This document shows positions 19,049-27,625 of a DNA stretch of 64,000 nucleotides, one piece after another. Position 1 is the first letter of the stretch; the number at the start of each line of letters is the position of its first letter. The notes beneath the pieces are model-generated. The model worked only from the letters and a program-made list of their open reading frames with translations. It was not told the DNA's origin and made no database searches. The position numbers and the translations under genes are program-made. The stretch spans positions 60,001-124,000 of the forward strand of contig JACKDL010000019.1 in NCBI GenBank assembly GCA_020633555.1, written 5' to 3'. This DNA comes from Myxococcales bacterium (GTDB lineage: Bacteria > Myxococcota_A > Bradymonadia > UBA7976 > UBA1532).

Positions 19049-20077
19049 GGCGGGGGCCGTTGCGGCCGGGCGGAGATCCAGCTCCAGGCCCTTGGTGACT
19101 CGGGCCTCCTTGTAGTCTGTGAGCTTCCGCAGGCCCCCCTGATCAGCGGTGGCCCAGAACTCATGGTAGTGGCACGGCACAACGTGCTCGCTGATAAGTC
19201 CGTCGTCGGATTGAGTCGCCTCTTTCGGGAAGGAGAAGCGGGCCTCGGGCACCAGGCTCTGTCGGTAGAAGACGAAAACCGGCGCGGGCGCGCCGCGGAC
19301 ACGGACCCTTACCTTGCAGCCTGGGGTCGCGACGGACCAGCCCAGGATGCCGATTCGGCCCCAGTCCTCTTGGAACCCGGTCAGGTGCCAGTCCATGGCA
19401 GCGTTGGCGCGCTTCAGCTGCTCGGTGGCGGCAGGCCAATCTTCGGGGTGCGCCTCCAGCCGGGCCAGGAATTGCTCCACCGCCGCCAGTTCCTTCGCCA
19501 GGGAGCCGGGCAGGTCCTTGGGAATGGGGCGCTGGCGCTCTGAGACCACCGCGCGCAACGCGTCGGTCTTGCGGCGGTAGGCCGCCAGCTCGCGGCGGAG
19601 CGGGCCGGCATCGGGCAGCCGGGTCCGCGTCCAGTCGTTCAGGGCACCAGCCTTGTCGTACGCCGCCCCGACCTGGCCGAGGAGCACGTCGTGCTGCGGC
19701 TTGTTGTAGGTGAGCTGGATCCGCTGTCCTGGCGCCAGCACCAGGGGGCTGCCGTCCGGTCGCTTGAACGCCGGCATCAGCAACGTCTTGCCGTCCGCGG
19801 ACGGCGCCGGGTTTGCGTCAACCAGCAGCTCCAACAAGTTGGCGTCGGGCTGAATCTTCTGTGTTTTCAGAAGGTTCCGGAGTGCGTCCTTGTCGATGGC
19901 GGGGAGCTTCACCTTCTGGAGGGTGAGGTCGTAGTCGACCGGGCTGAGCTTCCCGGCCTCTAGCAGGTGGACCTCCAAGGGTTTCAGCGCGGCTGGCGGC
20001 GGCGCAGCCCAGGCTGCGGCGCCAAGCAGTACGGTACCTAGCAGGACGGGCAGACGGGGCGTAGTGGTGCGGAACAT
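19034..20077 (-). CDS. exported partner protein of the CHAT/caspase operon
   Basis: A 347-residue exported protein: signal peptide MFRTTTPRLPVLLGTVLLGA, then a soluble domain with helical regions (DKDALRNLLKTQKIQPD; a long helix around LRRELAAYRRKTDALRAVV) and a C-terminal beta region containing two Cys (GCKVRVRVRG and VPCHYHEFW). No family is recognised. The ATG overlaps the stop of the giant caspase-domain gene by one base (TGATG), so the two are translationally coupled and the product is likely a subunit, regulator or substrate of that system in the periplasm. The 3' end overlaps the convergent small membrane protein gene by 15 bp. Confidence 0.65.
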   Translation of the reverse strand: MFRTTTPRLPVLLGTVLLGAAAWAAPPPAALKPLEVHLLEAGKLSPVDYDLTLQKVKLPAIDKDALRNLLKTQKIQPDANLLELLVDANPAPSADGKTLLMPAFKRPDGSPLVLAPGQRIQLTYNKPQHDVLLGQVGAAYDKAGALNDWTRTRLPDAGPLRRELAAYRRKTDALRAVVSERQRPIPKDLPGSLAKELAAVEQFLARLEAHPEDWPAATEQLKRANAAMDWHLTGFQEDWGRIGILGWSVATPGCKVRVRVRGAPAPVFVFYRQSLVPEARFSFPKEATQSDDGLISEHVVPCHYHEFWATADQGGLRKLTDYKEARVTKGLELDLRPAATAPASEGQ

Positions 20078-23000
20078 CAGTACCTGACGGGGGTGGAGGG
20101 GAGTGGGGGCAGGCCATCGGCGGGGCGGCTGAACACCAGCGGGCGGGATCCACACTGCAACGGATCGCCCAGGGAGGGCAGGTGCTCCACCAGGGCCTCC
20201 AGGGTGGTGGCCCCATCCAGCCGGTCGATCTGCTCGGCCAGGAGCGCGTTGACGAGGACCGAGCCGGTGGCGACGCGGGCCGGCTCGTCGGGCTGCGTCG
20301 CGGCCACGACCAGGGCGCGCTTGTCGTAGGCGAGGAAGGCCAGCCCGCTGCCGCCGAAGGGGCCGGGTTGATAGTCCACGCCCACCTGTCCGGCGTAGCA
20401 GGCGTCGACCAGCACGAACATCCGCTGCACGTCGATGGCGCGCAGGGCGTCGGCCAGCGCGTCGACGCTGATGGCGTGCGGGCGGTACGCGGCGGCCAGG
20501 GGCAGGGTGGCGTCGGCGGGCATGTCGCTCGGCACCAGGTGGTAGCCGTCGCTGCGGTCGCCGTGGCCGGCGTAGTAGACGATGAGCACGTCATCTGGGT
20601 GGGCTTTGGTGATCCGCGGGCGCAGGCTGGAGGGCAGGGCCGGCGCGGGTCGCCCGCCCAACGCCGCCAAGGTGGCCAGGATGGCGGCGCGGGTCGGGCG
20701 GGGCGCGTCCGCGGCGCTCAGCCGGTCCTGGTGAAGGCGCAGATCCACCACGTCGAAGTCAGGCTTGAGCACGCCGGCCAGGCCCTCAGCCATGGCCCGG
20801 GCGGATGGGCTGGCGAAGCTCAGGCGGAGCGCCTCGGCGGCGTTGCCCGACACCCCGATGGTGAGGAGCCATGCCTTCGGGCGCCGGCCGGTCTCCGGCG
20901 GGCGTGACAGCGTGAGTGCTGCACTGGGTGGGCCAGGCACGCCGTCCTCGTTGACGGCCAGGGCGGTGAGCCGCGCCTGCGGGCGGTCGGCGCGGGCGCC
21001 GGGCAGGGGGATCTTGAGGGTGGACGTGCCGGCGGCTTGCAGCTGTGCGGGCGTGAGCTCGGCCACCAGCTGAGCGTCGCGGAACACCCGGACCTGGCTG
21101 AGCCCGCCGTCGCCGGCGGGCGTCGCCGCGACCTTGACCACGGCCACGGCGCCCGTCTGTTCGACCCGCGTGAGCGTGGCGGTGGGCACCTCTGCGCTGC
21201 GCCGGTCCAGCGGCTTCGCCTGGGTCGGCCGGGCGTGCCCGAAGACCTGGGCCATCAGGCGCGGCGTGTAGAAGCTGCGCGCGTGGACGCTCAGGGAGAC
21301 CGCTGGCTCGCTGTGCGTCTGCCAGCCCGCGCCCTCCAGGTGGGACAGGTCGTTGGTGTCGAAGCGCCCGTCCGGGGCGGTCCACATCCAGGACACCCCG
21401 CGGCTGCCCAGCCGGCGGAGCGACAGCGTGGCGCGGGCCTGGTGGGTCCTGAGATCCAGGATGCTCAGCTGACCGCCGGCCAGGGCGAACCAGCGGGCCT
21501 CGGGGCCGGCCCCGCTGGGCCAGACGTGGCCTTGCTCGGCCGCAGGCCAACGCCGCAGCTCGGTGAGGGTGTGCAGATCGACCTCGAAGGTGGGCCGGCC
21601 CGTCACCAACAGGCTGTGGGGCAGCAGGCGCGCCGGGTAGGGCAGGTGGCCCTGGCGAACGAGCCGGCCGTCCCGACCGATCTCGGTGAGCTTGTCGTGC
21701 CACAGCGCGTAGGTGCGGCCTTGGGCGTCGATGGCCAGCTCCGGCGTGACGAAGTCAAGCCCCAGACCCAGCGCGGTGACGCCGAAGTCGCTGCGGGCGT
21801 GTCGCCACAGCACCGTGCCCTCGCGGGGATCCAGGCGCCAGACGTGGCCGTCGACCTGGGCGAGCACGATCTCGCGGTTCGGGCCGACGTGCAGGCTGAC
21901 GCGGGGACCCAGCGTCCCGCCCGATCGGCTCGCCGCGCTGGGCCGGGGGACGCGGAGCCGCGGCTGACCGCTCGGCAGATCCACGAGCTCGAAGTGGGTG
22001 TCCTCGAGCCGCAGCCCGAACGGGGGGGCGAAGGCGGCGAGATCGCCCACCGATGCGCTGGCGTCGGCGCCGTCGGCGCCGATGAGCCGCACTCGGAGCC
22101 GCTCGGCCTGCCAGTCGGGCTCGCGCTGCATCAGCCAGAGGTGCTCGGGGCTCTGCGATGGGGCCAGGCCCATGACCTGGGGGTGGGCCTGGGCGTGTAC
22201 CAAGGCCCCGTCGCACGTGCGCCAGGTCTGGACGCCCTGGCTCGTGGCCGTGGTCAGGGCGGCTCCCTCCTGCCAGAGCTGCGCGGCGATAACGTCCGAC
22301 TCGGTCCACTCCAGCGGGCGGGCCGGGGCGGCGCTCTGCATCCGGTGAACGAGCAGGCGCCGGCTCATGCCGGCCACCAGGGCCATCTCGCCTGCGACAG
22401 CGAACAGGGGCTGCCCAGGATCGGCGCCCAGCTCGCCTGTCATCTGCTCCTCTGTCTGTGCCAGCGACCGTGCGGGCTGCCCAGGCGGCTTCAGCCGGAG
22501 GATGCGCCGGAGGGTGGGCTCGGTCACCGGGCGGAGGTCGACGGGCTTCACCGTGTGCCACCCATCGGCGAAGCGGGCCCGGACGGGGCGGGTGCGGTCG
22601 TAGGCGTCGGCCGGCTCCCCTGTCTGCGCGTCGAGGACGGGGAACCGCTCCCCCTCAGGCCCGATGACCGAGGCGCCGCCGGCCGTCTGGAGGACGCGCA
22701 GGGGCCCGTGGGGCGTGCCCACCTCGCCCTCTTGCTCGAGATCCACGTACATGAGCCGGTCGTCGGCGGTGAAGGCCCCGTCCAGGGCCATCGGGTTCGA
22801 CCACCGCGCCGCGCCCGTCGCGGCGTCGTGCAGGGCGAGCCCCGGGGCCTGGCGCACCAGCACCAGGCGGCCCGACGGGCTCAAGGCCGCGCGGCCATCG
22901 CCGACGGGGATCCGCGCCAGGACGGTGCCCGCCGCGGTCTGAACGACGATCGCACTGGAGCCGCGGTGGAAGAGGGCCCGGTCGCCGGTCGCGCTGAGGC

Positions 23001-26000
23001 TCAAGGGCCAGGCATCGCGACCGCCGACGACGCCCTCCAGGGAGAACAGCGGCTCGCCCCCGGGGCCCCAGATGTGGATGGCCTCATCCGTGCCTGCGGT
23101 GATCACGTGGCCCGCCGCCGAGACGGCGGCGCTGGACACCGAGCCTGGCAGCGCGCGCAGCTTCACCAGCCGCCAGCCTCCGCGACCACGCTGCAGCCGG
23201 TGGAGGCCCGGGTCGCTCAGCAACCGCTCCGACGCCACCACGAACTCCAGCCCGGGGCTGACCGCAAGGAACCGGGTCTTGCCGGGCTCGGTGAAGTAAG
23301 GCTGCCCGGCGGTGCTCCAGACCGAGAGCCCGCGTTCCCCCAGCTGGTAGACGGTGTCCTCGTCGACGAAGCCCAGGGTGTCTCGAGTGACACCGAAGGT
23401 CTGGGGCCCCTGAGGCACCAGGCGGGCCGCCATCAGCCCGGACCGCACGTCCCACAGCCCCACGGCCTGCCCGTCCGAGACGGCGGCCTTGGTCCCCGAG
23501 GGGCTGAGCGCGATGGCGTCCACCGAGCGGGGCAGGCGCGACAGCACCATGGAGGGGCGGTCGTCCCCCGCGGCAGCGGCCGCGGCCAGGTGGTATTCGC
23601 CGAGGCCGCGCGCCTCGAAGGCCGCAGGGCTGACACGGCGCGGCCGCAGCTCGCCTGCGGTCCAGGCGGACGTCGCGCCAGGCGGCGGGGCCCGCCCGCT
23701 GCGGATCAGGCAGTCGGCCGCGGTCGGTTGGAAGCCGTCCCATGACTCGAAGTCCTCGGGCTTTGGCGTCAGGATCCGGTAGGGATCGGCCCCGGCCCGG
23801 AGCAGCGCGTCGATCGCGGCCAGGGTCGCTGGCTTCTCTTCGTCCATGCCGCAGGCCACCCGGAACAGGGCGGTGCGCCCGGACCTGTCGGTTGCGTCCA
23901 CCCGCTCCGCCAGCCCGTGCGCGAGCAGCCAGGTGAGCGTCTCGGGCCGCTCCAGCGCGTGGAAAAGGAGGCTGCCCGACTGCATGGGACCGGCGAGATC
24001 GATCCCGGCGTCCGCGGCCACTTTCAGCACGCTGATCTGGTCTGGCGTCGTCAGGTCATCGCTCAGCGCCAGGGCCAGCGCGGGCAGGGGATCAACCGAT
24101 CTCTTGGCCGCCGCGACGGGCAGGAGCAGGCGAAGCCAGCCGGGTGCGTCGCTGGCCGCCTCCAGGTGGTCGCCGAAGGGCTCGACCCCCCGGGCCAGCA
24201 GGAGCGCACCCGCCTCGAGCGCCGCTGCCTCGTCGCCTCGGTAGGCCAGCGCGAGCAGGAGCGCGGCTTCGCCGTAGGCCACCCAGTCGGCCTCCCTGCG
24301 CTCCACGGGCCCCAAGGCCTGTCGGATCGTCTCGACGTCGACTGGCCGGTCGGGATCGCTGGCGGTCACCACCATCCGCCACGCGCCGGCGGCCGGGTGG
24401 GGGTGCTCACGCAGGAGCGCCAGCGCCTGGGCGCGGGCCTCGGGTGTCTCCTCATCGAGGAGCGCCTTCACCCGCTCGATGTCCAGGGTCGGGCCCTGGG
24501 CGGCCGTCGCCTGCGGGGGCTCGTCCAGCGCGCCCTGCCCCATGATCTGTTCAAGGGCGGGAATCAGGGTCTGAAGGCTGGCGGGCTCGGCCTCGCGCGC
24601 CCGCGCCACCAGAGCCTTTGCTGTCTGAGCGGCCAGCGCGCGGTCGCCCAGGCCCCAGAGCTGATGGACCGTGGCCAGCCCGTGCAGGATCGTCAGCCGG
24701 GCGGCGGCGCCCAGCTCGGCTGTGAGCCTGGCCTGGAACGTCCGGATGTGGTCCTGGAGCAAGTGGGGGCGGGCCGCGAGCTCGCCGTGCAGCCAGCCGT
24801 CGAGCAGGGCGATCATGGGATGGCGGATCCCCAGGTGATCCACGGCGCCGGTGTGGAGGCGGAGCAGGTCGAAGCTGAGCTCGGTGTCGTCCCGCAGGCG
24901 AGCGCGGCGGAGCCGGGCCACGGTGAAGTCGGCCTGCCACACCAGCGGGTGGAAGGGGCCCAACGTCTGCTTCGCCCGGCGGGCGACGCTCCGGGCCGCC
25001 TCCAGGGTGTTGAACCCGGCCGTGAGCTCGGCTTGGAGCGCGGGGGCGCTGTCCGCCCCCCAGGTGGCGATGGCCTTCGCCAGCAGGGTGCCCAGCAGGG
25101 CGTCCGCGTTGGCCTGCTGCTGGGTCTGGAGCAGCAGGCCGAACTGGGCCTGGCGCAGCTGCCACCAGGTCGGATCGGGCCCGAAGATCGCCTCCCACGC
25201 CGTGGCGATGGCCTCCGCCTCGACCAGCCGCTCGTTCACCGGGCGCTGCACGAAGGGCCAGACGGCCAGCCGCGACACCAGCCGGCAGGGGGCCTCGGCG
25301 GGCTGCCGCTCGCAGGCCTGGACCAAGGGGGCCAGCCGGCTCGGCGGCGTGCCCGTCGCCACGTCCACGGTATCTGCGGCCTGAGCGAGCACCAGGGCGA
25401 GGGGGGGTGAGGCGGTGGCGCTCCAGCGATCGGCGTCGGCGGCGAGCCCCTGGGTGAGGCCGGCTTCGAAGCGCAAGGCGATCAGGAAGCGCTGTGCCTG
25501 ATGGAGGGCGGGGGCCGGCCAGTGGCTGTCCGGGGCGTCGATGGCGGCCTGCAGGACCCGGGCGAGGGCGGCGTCGTTGGTCAGAAGGGGATCGGGGACA
25601 GGGCGCCCCAGCGCCACGGCCAGGTGAGCGAAGCTCGCCTTGCGCCGGCCGGCCTGCCAGTGCCAGCGGCTGGCCGTCAGTGCCGCGTAGCGCCGGTACC
25701 CGGAGGGGGGGAGGGCGAGCGCTGCGCCCAGCCCGGTCACGGCCAGATGCGTGACCAGGCGGTGGGCCCGAGCGGGTGGAAGGCCGGTGGCCTTGGCCAG
25801 GGCGGCGGCGTCGGCGCGGCCCAAGTTGGGGTGTGCCGCCAACGCCTCGGCGGCTGGATCGCCGAAGACCCGGGCCACGGCGCACAGCGGCGCCGGGCTG
25901 GGCCGGGCGCAGCTCGAAGCGCAGCGCGTCCAGACCGCCGGGGGCAGCAGCTCGCACGCCACGCTTGGCCCCCATGCGAGGAGGATCGCGACCGCTGCCA

Positions 26001-26007
26001 GGGTCAT
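20077..26007 (-). CDS. giant exported caspase-family (peptidase C14) protein with helical, ankyrin-like and propeller domains
   Basis: A 1976-residue protein. Residues 1-20 form a signal peptide (MTLAAVAILLAWGPSVAC), so export is predicted. About 20-500 is a helical TPR-like region; about 500-670 another helical array; about 665-745 ankyrin-like (SGRTALFRVACG, LLRAGADPYRI); about 800-1600 two WD40-like propellers (AIALSPSGTKAAVSDG, VGLWDVRSG); about 1605-1700 an Ig-like beta domain; about 1708-1976 the caspase domain. The catalytic dyad is visible: H1815 in YYAGHGD and C1870 in LVDACYAGQ. Such proteins sense a signal through repeats and activate proteolysis. It follows the CHAT gene by 13 nt and overlaps the next gene (TGATG). 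If the signal peptide is real, the caspase domain works outside the cytoplasm, which is unusual. Confidence 0.85.
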   Translation of the reverse strand: MTLAAVAILLAWGPSVACELLPPAVWTRCASSCARPSPAPLCAVARVFGDPAAEALAAHPNLGRADAAALAKATGLPPARAHRLVTHLAVTGLGAALALPPSGYRRYAALTASRWHWQAGRRKASFAHLAVALGRPVPDPLLTNDAALARVLQAAIDAPDSHWPAPALHQAQRFLIALRFEAGLTQGLAADADRWSATASPPLALVLAQAADTVDVATGTPPSRLAPLVQACERQPAEAPCRLVSRLAVWPFVQRPVNERLVEAEAIATAWEAIFGPDPTWWQLRQAQFGLLLQTQQQANADALLGTLLAKAIATWGADSAPALQAELTAGFNTLEAARSVARRAKQTLGPFHPLVWQADFTVARLRRARLRDDTELSFDLLRLHTGAVDHLGIRHPMIALLDGWLHGELAARPHLLQDHIRTFQARLTAELGAAARLTILHGLATVHQLWGLGDRALAAQTAKALVARAREAEPASLQTLIPALEQIMGQGALDEPPQATAAQGPTLDIERVKALLDEETPEARAQALALLREHPHPAAGAWRMVVTASDPDRPVDVETIRQALGPVERREADWVAYGEAALLLALAYRGDEAAALEAGALLLARGVEPFGDHLEAASDAPGWLRLLLPVAAAKRSVDPLPALALALSDDLTTPDQISVLKVAADAGIDLAGPMQSGSLLFHALERPETLTWLLAHGLAERVDATDRSGRTALFRVACGMDEEKPATLAAIDALLRAGADPYRILTPKPEDFESWDGFQPTAADCLIRSGRAPPPGATSAWTAGELRPRRVSPAAFEARGLGEYHLAAAAAAGDDRPSMVLSRLPRSVDAIALSPSGTKAAVSDGQAVGLWDVRSGLMAARLVPQGPQTFGVTRDTLGFVDEDTVYQLGERGLSVWSTAGQPYFTEPGKTRFLAVSPGLEFVVASERLLSDPGLHRLQRGRGGWRLVKLRALPGSVSSAAVSAAGHVITAGTDEAIHIWGPGGEPLFSLEGVVGGRDAWPLSLSATGDRALFHRGSSAIVVQTAAGTVLARIPVGDGRAALSPSGRLVLVRQAPGLALHDAATGAARWSNPMALDGAFTADDRLMYVDLEQEGEVGTPHGPLRVLQTAGGASVIGPEGERFPVLDAQTGEPADAYDRTRPVRARFADGWHTVKPVDLRPVTEPTLRRILRLKPPGQPARSLAQTEEQMTGELGADPGQPLFAVAGEMALVAGMSRRLLVHRMQSAAPARPLEWTESDVIAAQLWQEGAALTTATSQGVQTWRTCDGALVHAQAHPQVMGLAPSQSPEHLWLMQREPDWQAERLRVRLIGADGADASASVGDLAAFAPPFGLRLEDTHFELVDLPSGQPRLRVPRPSAASRSGGTLGPRVSLHVGPNREIVLAQVDGHVWRLDPREGTVLWRHARSDFGVTALGLGLDFVTPELAIDAQGRTYALWHDKLTEIGRDGRLVRQGHLPYPARLLPHSLLVTGRPTFEVDLHTLTELRRWPAAEQGHVWPSGAGPEARWFALAGGQLSILDLRTHQARATLSLRRLGSRGVSWMWTAPDGRFDTNDLSHLEGAGWQTHSEPAVSLSVHARSFYTPRLMAQVFGHARPTQAKPLDRRSAEVPTATLTRVEQTGAVAVVKVAATPAGDGGLSQVRVFRDAQLVAELTPAQLQAAGTSTLKIPLPGARADRPQARLTALAVNEDGVPGPPSAALTLSRPPETGRRPKAWLLTIGVSGNAAEALRLSFASPSARAMAEGLAGVLKPDFDVVDLRLHQDRLSAADAPRPTRAAILATLAALGGRPAPALPSSLRPRITKAHPDDVLIVYYAGHGDRSDGYHLVPSDMPADATLPLAAAYRPHAISVDALADALRAIDVQRMFVLVDACYAGQVGVDYQPGPFGGSGLAFLAYDKRALVVAATQPDEPARVATGSVLVNALLAEQIDRLDGATTLEALVEHLPSLGDPLQCGSRPLVFSRPADGLPPLPSTPVRY

Positions 26008-26020
26008 GGGGCCGCCGGGA

Positions 26021-27580
26021 TCATGGGTGAGCCTTGCGCTGGGTGGGCCAAAGGCGGAGCACCAGGAAGGCGGCCAGACTGGCCAGCGTCGCGACGAGGC
26101 CGAATAGCGCTGCGCTCAGGCGCTGCCGCTGTTGGGGGACATCCGACCAGAGCTGTTCGGGGGGGCCCCACGCCAGCAGGGCGCGCGGCTCTGGTGCCTG
26201 GCCCTTGCTGAGGGCCTTCGCGCGCGCGCGCTCACCCGTGGGCGTGAGCGCGCGCCCGACGACGTACGTTCCTCCAGACTCGGCGTGCACGGTGGGGACC
26301 GTGAAGGCGACGGACCCGCTTGCCAGCCCGAGGAGACCGGTGATCGCGATCGCCCGGTTCAGGCGCGCAGAGGTGTTGCTGGGCGACGGGAGCCCCAGCC
26401 AAGTCCCAACGGCGATGGGAACCAACGCCGACACCGCGATCGCCAGATGGCCCGGCAGGGTCACGTTCAGGATCGAACTCTGGGCGAAGACTAGCGTGTA
26501 GGCCACCAATAGAAAGGCGGTGGCCGCGGCGGCGACGGACCGCCTCGAAATGGGCGCCACCTCGGCGGGGGGCGGGGCGGCCCAGAGCCGTGGGCGTTCG
26601 CGGTCCACGTGAAGCACCGGGAGTGCGGCCGCCTCCATCTTGTCGAAGAGCGCAGCGCGGGCGACCTGAGCAGCCCTCAGGAGGTCGCCCGACCGGTACG
26701 CCTCACCTAGGAAGTGCTTCAGGAAGCGCACGGCCAGCGTCTGGGGCACGGTGCCGTGGAACGTGAGCGCGGCCGGGGTACCCGCAGAGACCAGTCGCTC
26801 ACCGAAGCCGGGGATTCGACCGTCCGCGGCCGTCGTGCAGCCGGTCAAGCAGATCAGCGTGGGGCGGCTCGCCTGGTTCTCCAGGGTGGTGGCCAACTCG
26901 GCCGCCGTGATCTTCTCAGCACCCAGGTACAGGGCCTTGGGCTGATCGGCGACGTTGCCCGCTTCTGGCGCGACCGCGCCGGCGTGGCTGACCAGGAGCA
27001 GGACATCGGGCGCCGCGCGCAGGTGCTGCCGCAGGCTCGACGTGTCCGCCACCGGCGGCCCGGCCGTGGACTGCCAGGGGGTCGCCGCGAGCGCCTGCGC
27101 CCCGAAGTCCGCAGGGATGGGCGCCAGGGGCTGGTCGAAGGTACCGGTCACTTCCGCGGCGGTCAGCGTCGTCACCACAAGGGCCTCGCGGCGTGGAGGC
27201 GCTTGGCCGAAGCCGCTCTGGACCAGACGGGCGAAGCGGGTGTTGGGGTGCACGCCGATCCAGAGCCCGGTGGCGGGATCTCTCATCCGCTCCCAGTGCA
27301 GGCTGTGTATCTGAGGGTGATCGGTGGTGAGCAGGACGCAAAGGGGCGCTTTGCGGGTCGGCTGCGCGGCTTGCCAGGGATCGACCGGCGCGCCCTGCGC
27401 GTCCTGGGCCGAGGCCTGGAGCAGCCAGCGGAAGAGCGCCCCCGGCTGGTTGGGGGGCAGGGCCGCCTGGCTCGCCCGAAACGCACGAGTGGTGCCGTCG
27501 GGGCGACTGAGCTGGTAGTCGATCCTCCAACTCGCGCCGGCGGCAATGACTCTGACAGAGAGGTCGAGTTGCCCAGTCAC
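26021..27580 (-). CDS. CHAT-domain cysteine peptidase with C-terminal membrane helices
   Basis: A 519-residue protein. The N-terminal 340 residues hold a CHAT (caspase HetF-associated with TPRs) domain: catalytic His H199 in LLLVSHAGA and Cys C248 in LICLTGCTTAADG, followed by the typical ERLVSAGTPAALTFHG and an R/A-rich helix. From about 345 on are three or four hydrophobic helices (AAAATAFLLVAYTLVFA; HLAIAVSALVPIAVGTWLG; AIAITGLLGLASGSVAF; a last one near 485-505), anchoring it in the inner membrane. CHAT domains are caspase-like proteases, for example in Craspase and separase-like proteins. GTG start; no strong ribosome site. First gene of a three-gene unit with the giant caspase-family protein. 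Confidence 0.85.
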   Translation of the reverse strand: MTGQLDLSVRVIAAGASWRIDYQLSRPDGTTRAFRASQAALPPNQPGALFRWLLQASAQDAQGAPVDPWQAAQPTRKAPLCVLLTTDHPQIHSLHWERMRDPATGLWIGVHPNTRFARLVQSGFGQAPPRREALVVTTLTAAEVTGTFDQPLAPIPADFGAQALAATPWQSTAGPPVADTSSLRQHLRAAPDVLLLVSHAGAVAPEAGNVADQPKALYLGAEKITAAELATTLENQASRPTLICLTGCTTAADGRIPGFGERLVSAGTPAALTFHGTVPQTLAVRFLKHFLGEAYRSGDLLRAAQVARAALFDKMEAAALPVLHVDRERPRLWAAPPPAEVAPISRRSVAAAATAFLLVAYTLVFAQSSILNVTLPGHLAIAVSALVPIAVGTWLGLPSPSNTSARLNRAIAITGLLGLASGSVAFTVPTVHAESGGTYVVGRALTPTGERARAKALSKGQAPEPRALLAWGPPEQLWSDVPQQRQRLSAALFGLVATLASLAAFLVLRLWPTQRKAHP

Positions 27581-27625
27581 GGTCTAACAATTTCGCGGAT
27601 AACGAGGCGAGGGGCAAGGGAAGGC

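Noticed and set aside
21037..23745. 902-codon plus-strand ORF antisense to the giant caspase gene
   Set aside because: It is a GC-rich shadow frame: composition is Gln/Gly/Arg-rich with no motif, whereas the minus frame has clear domains and catalytic residues.
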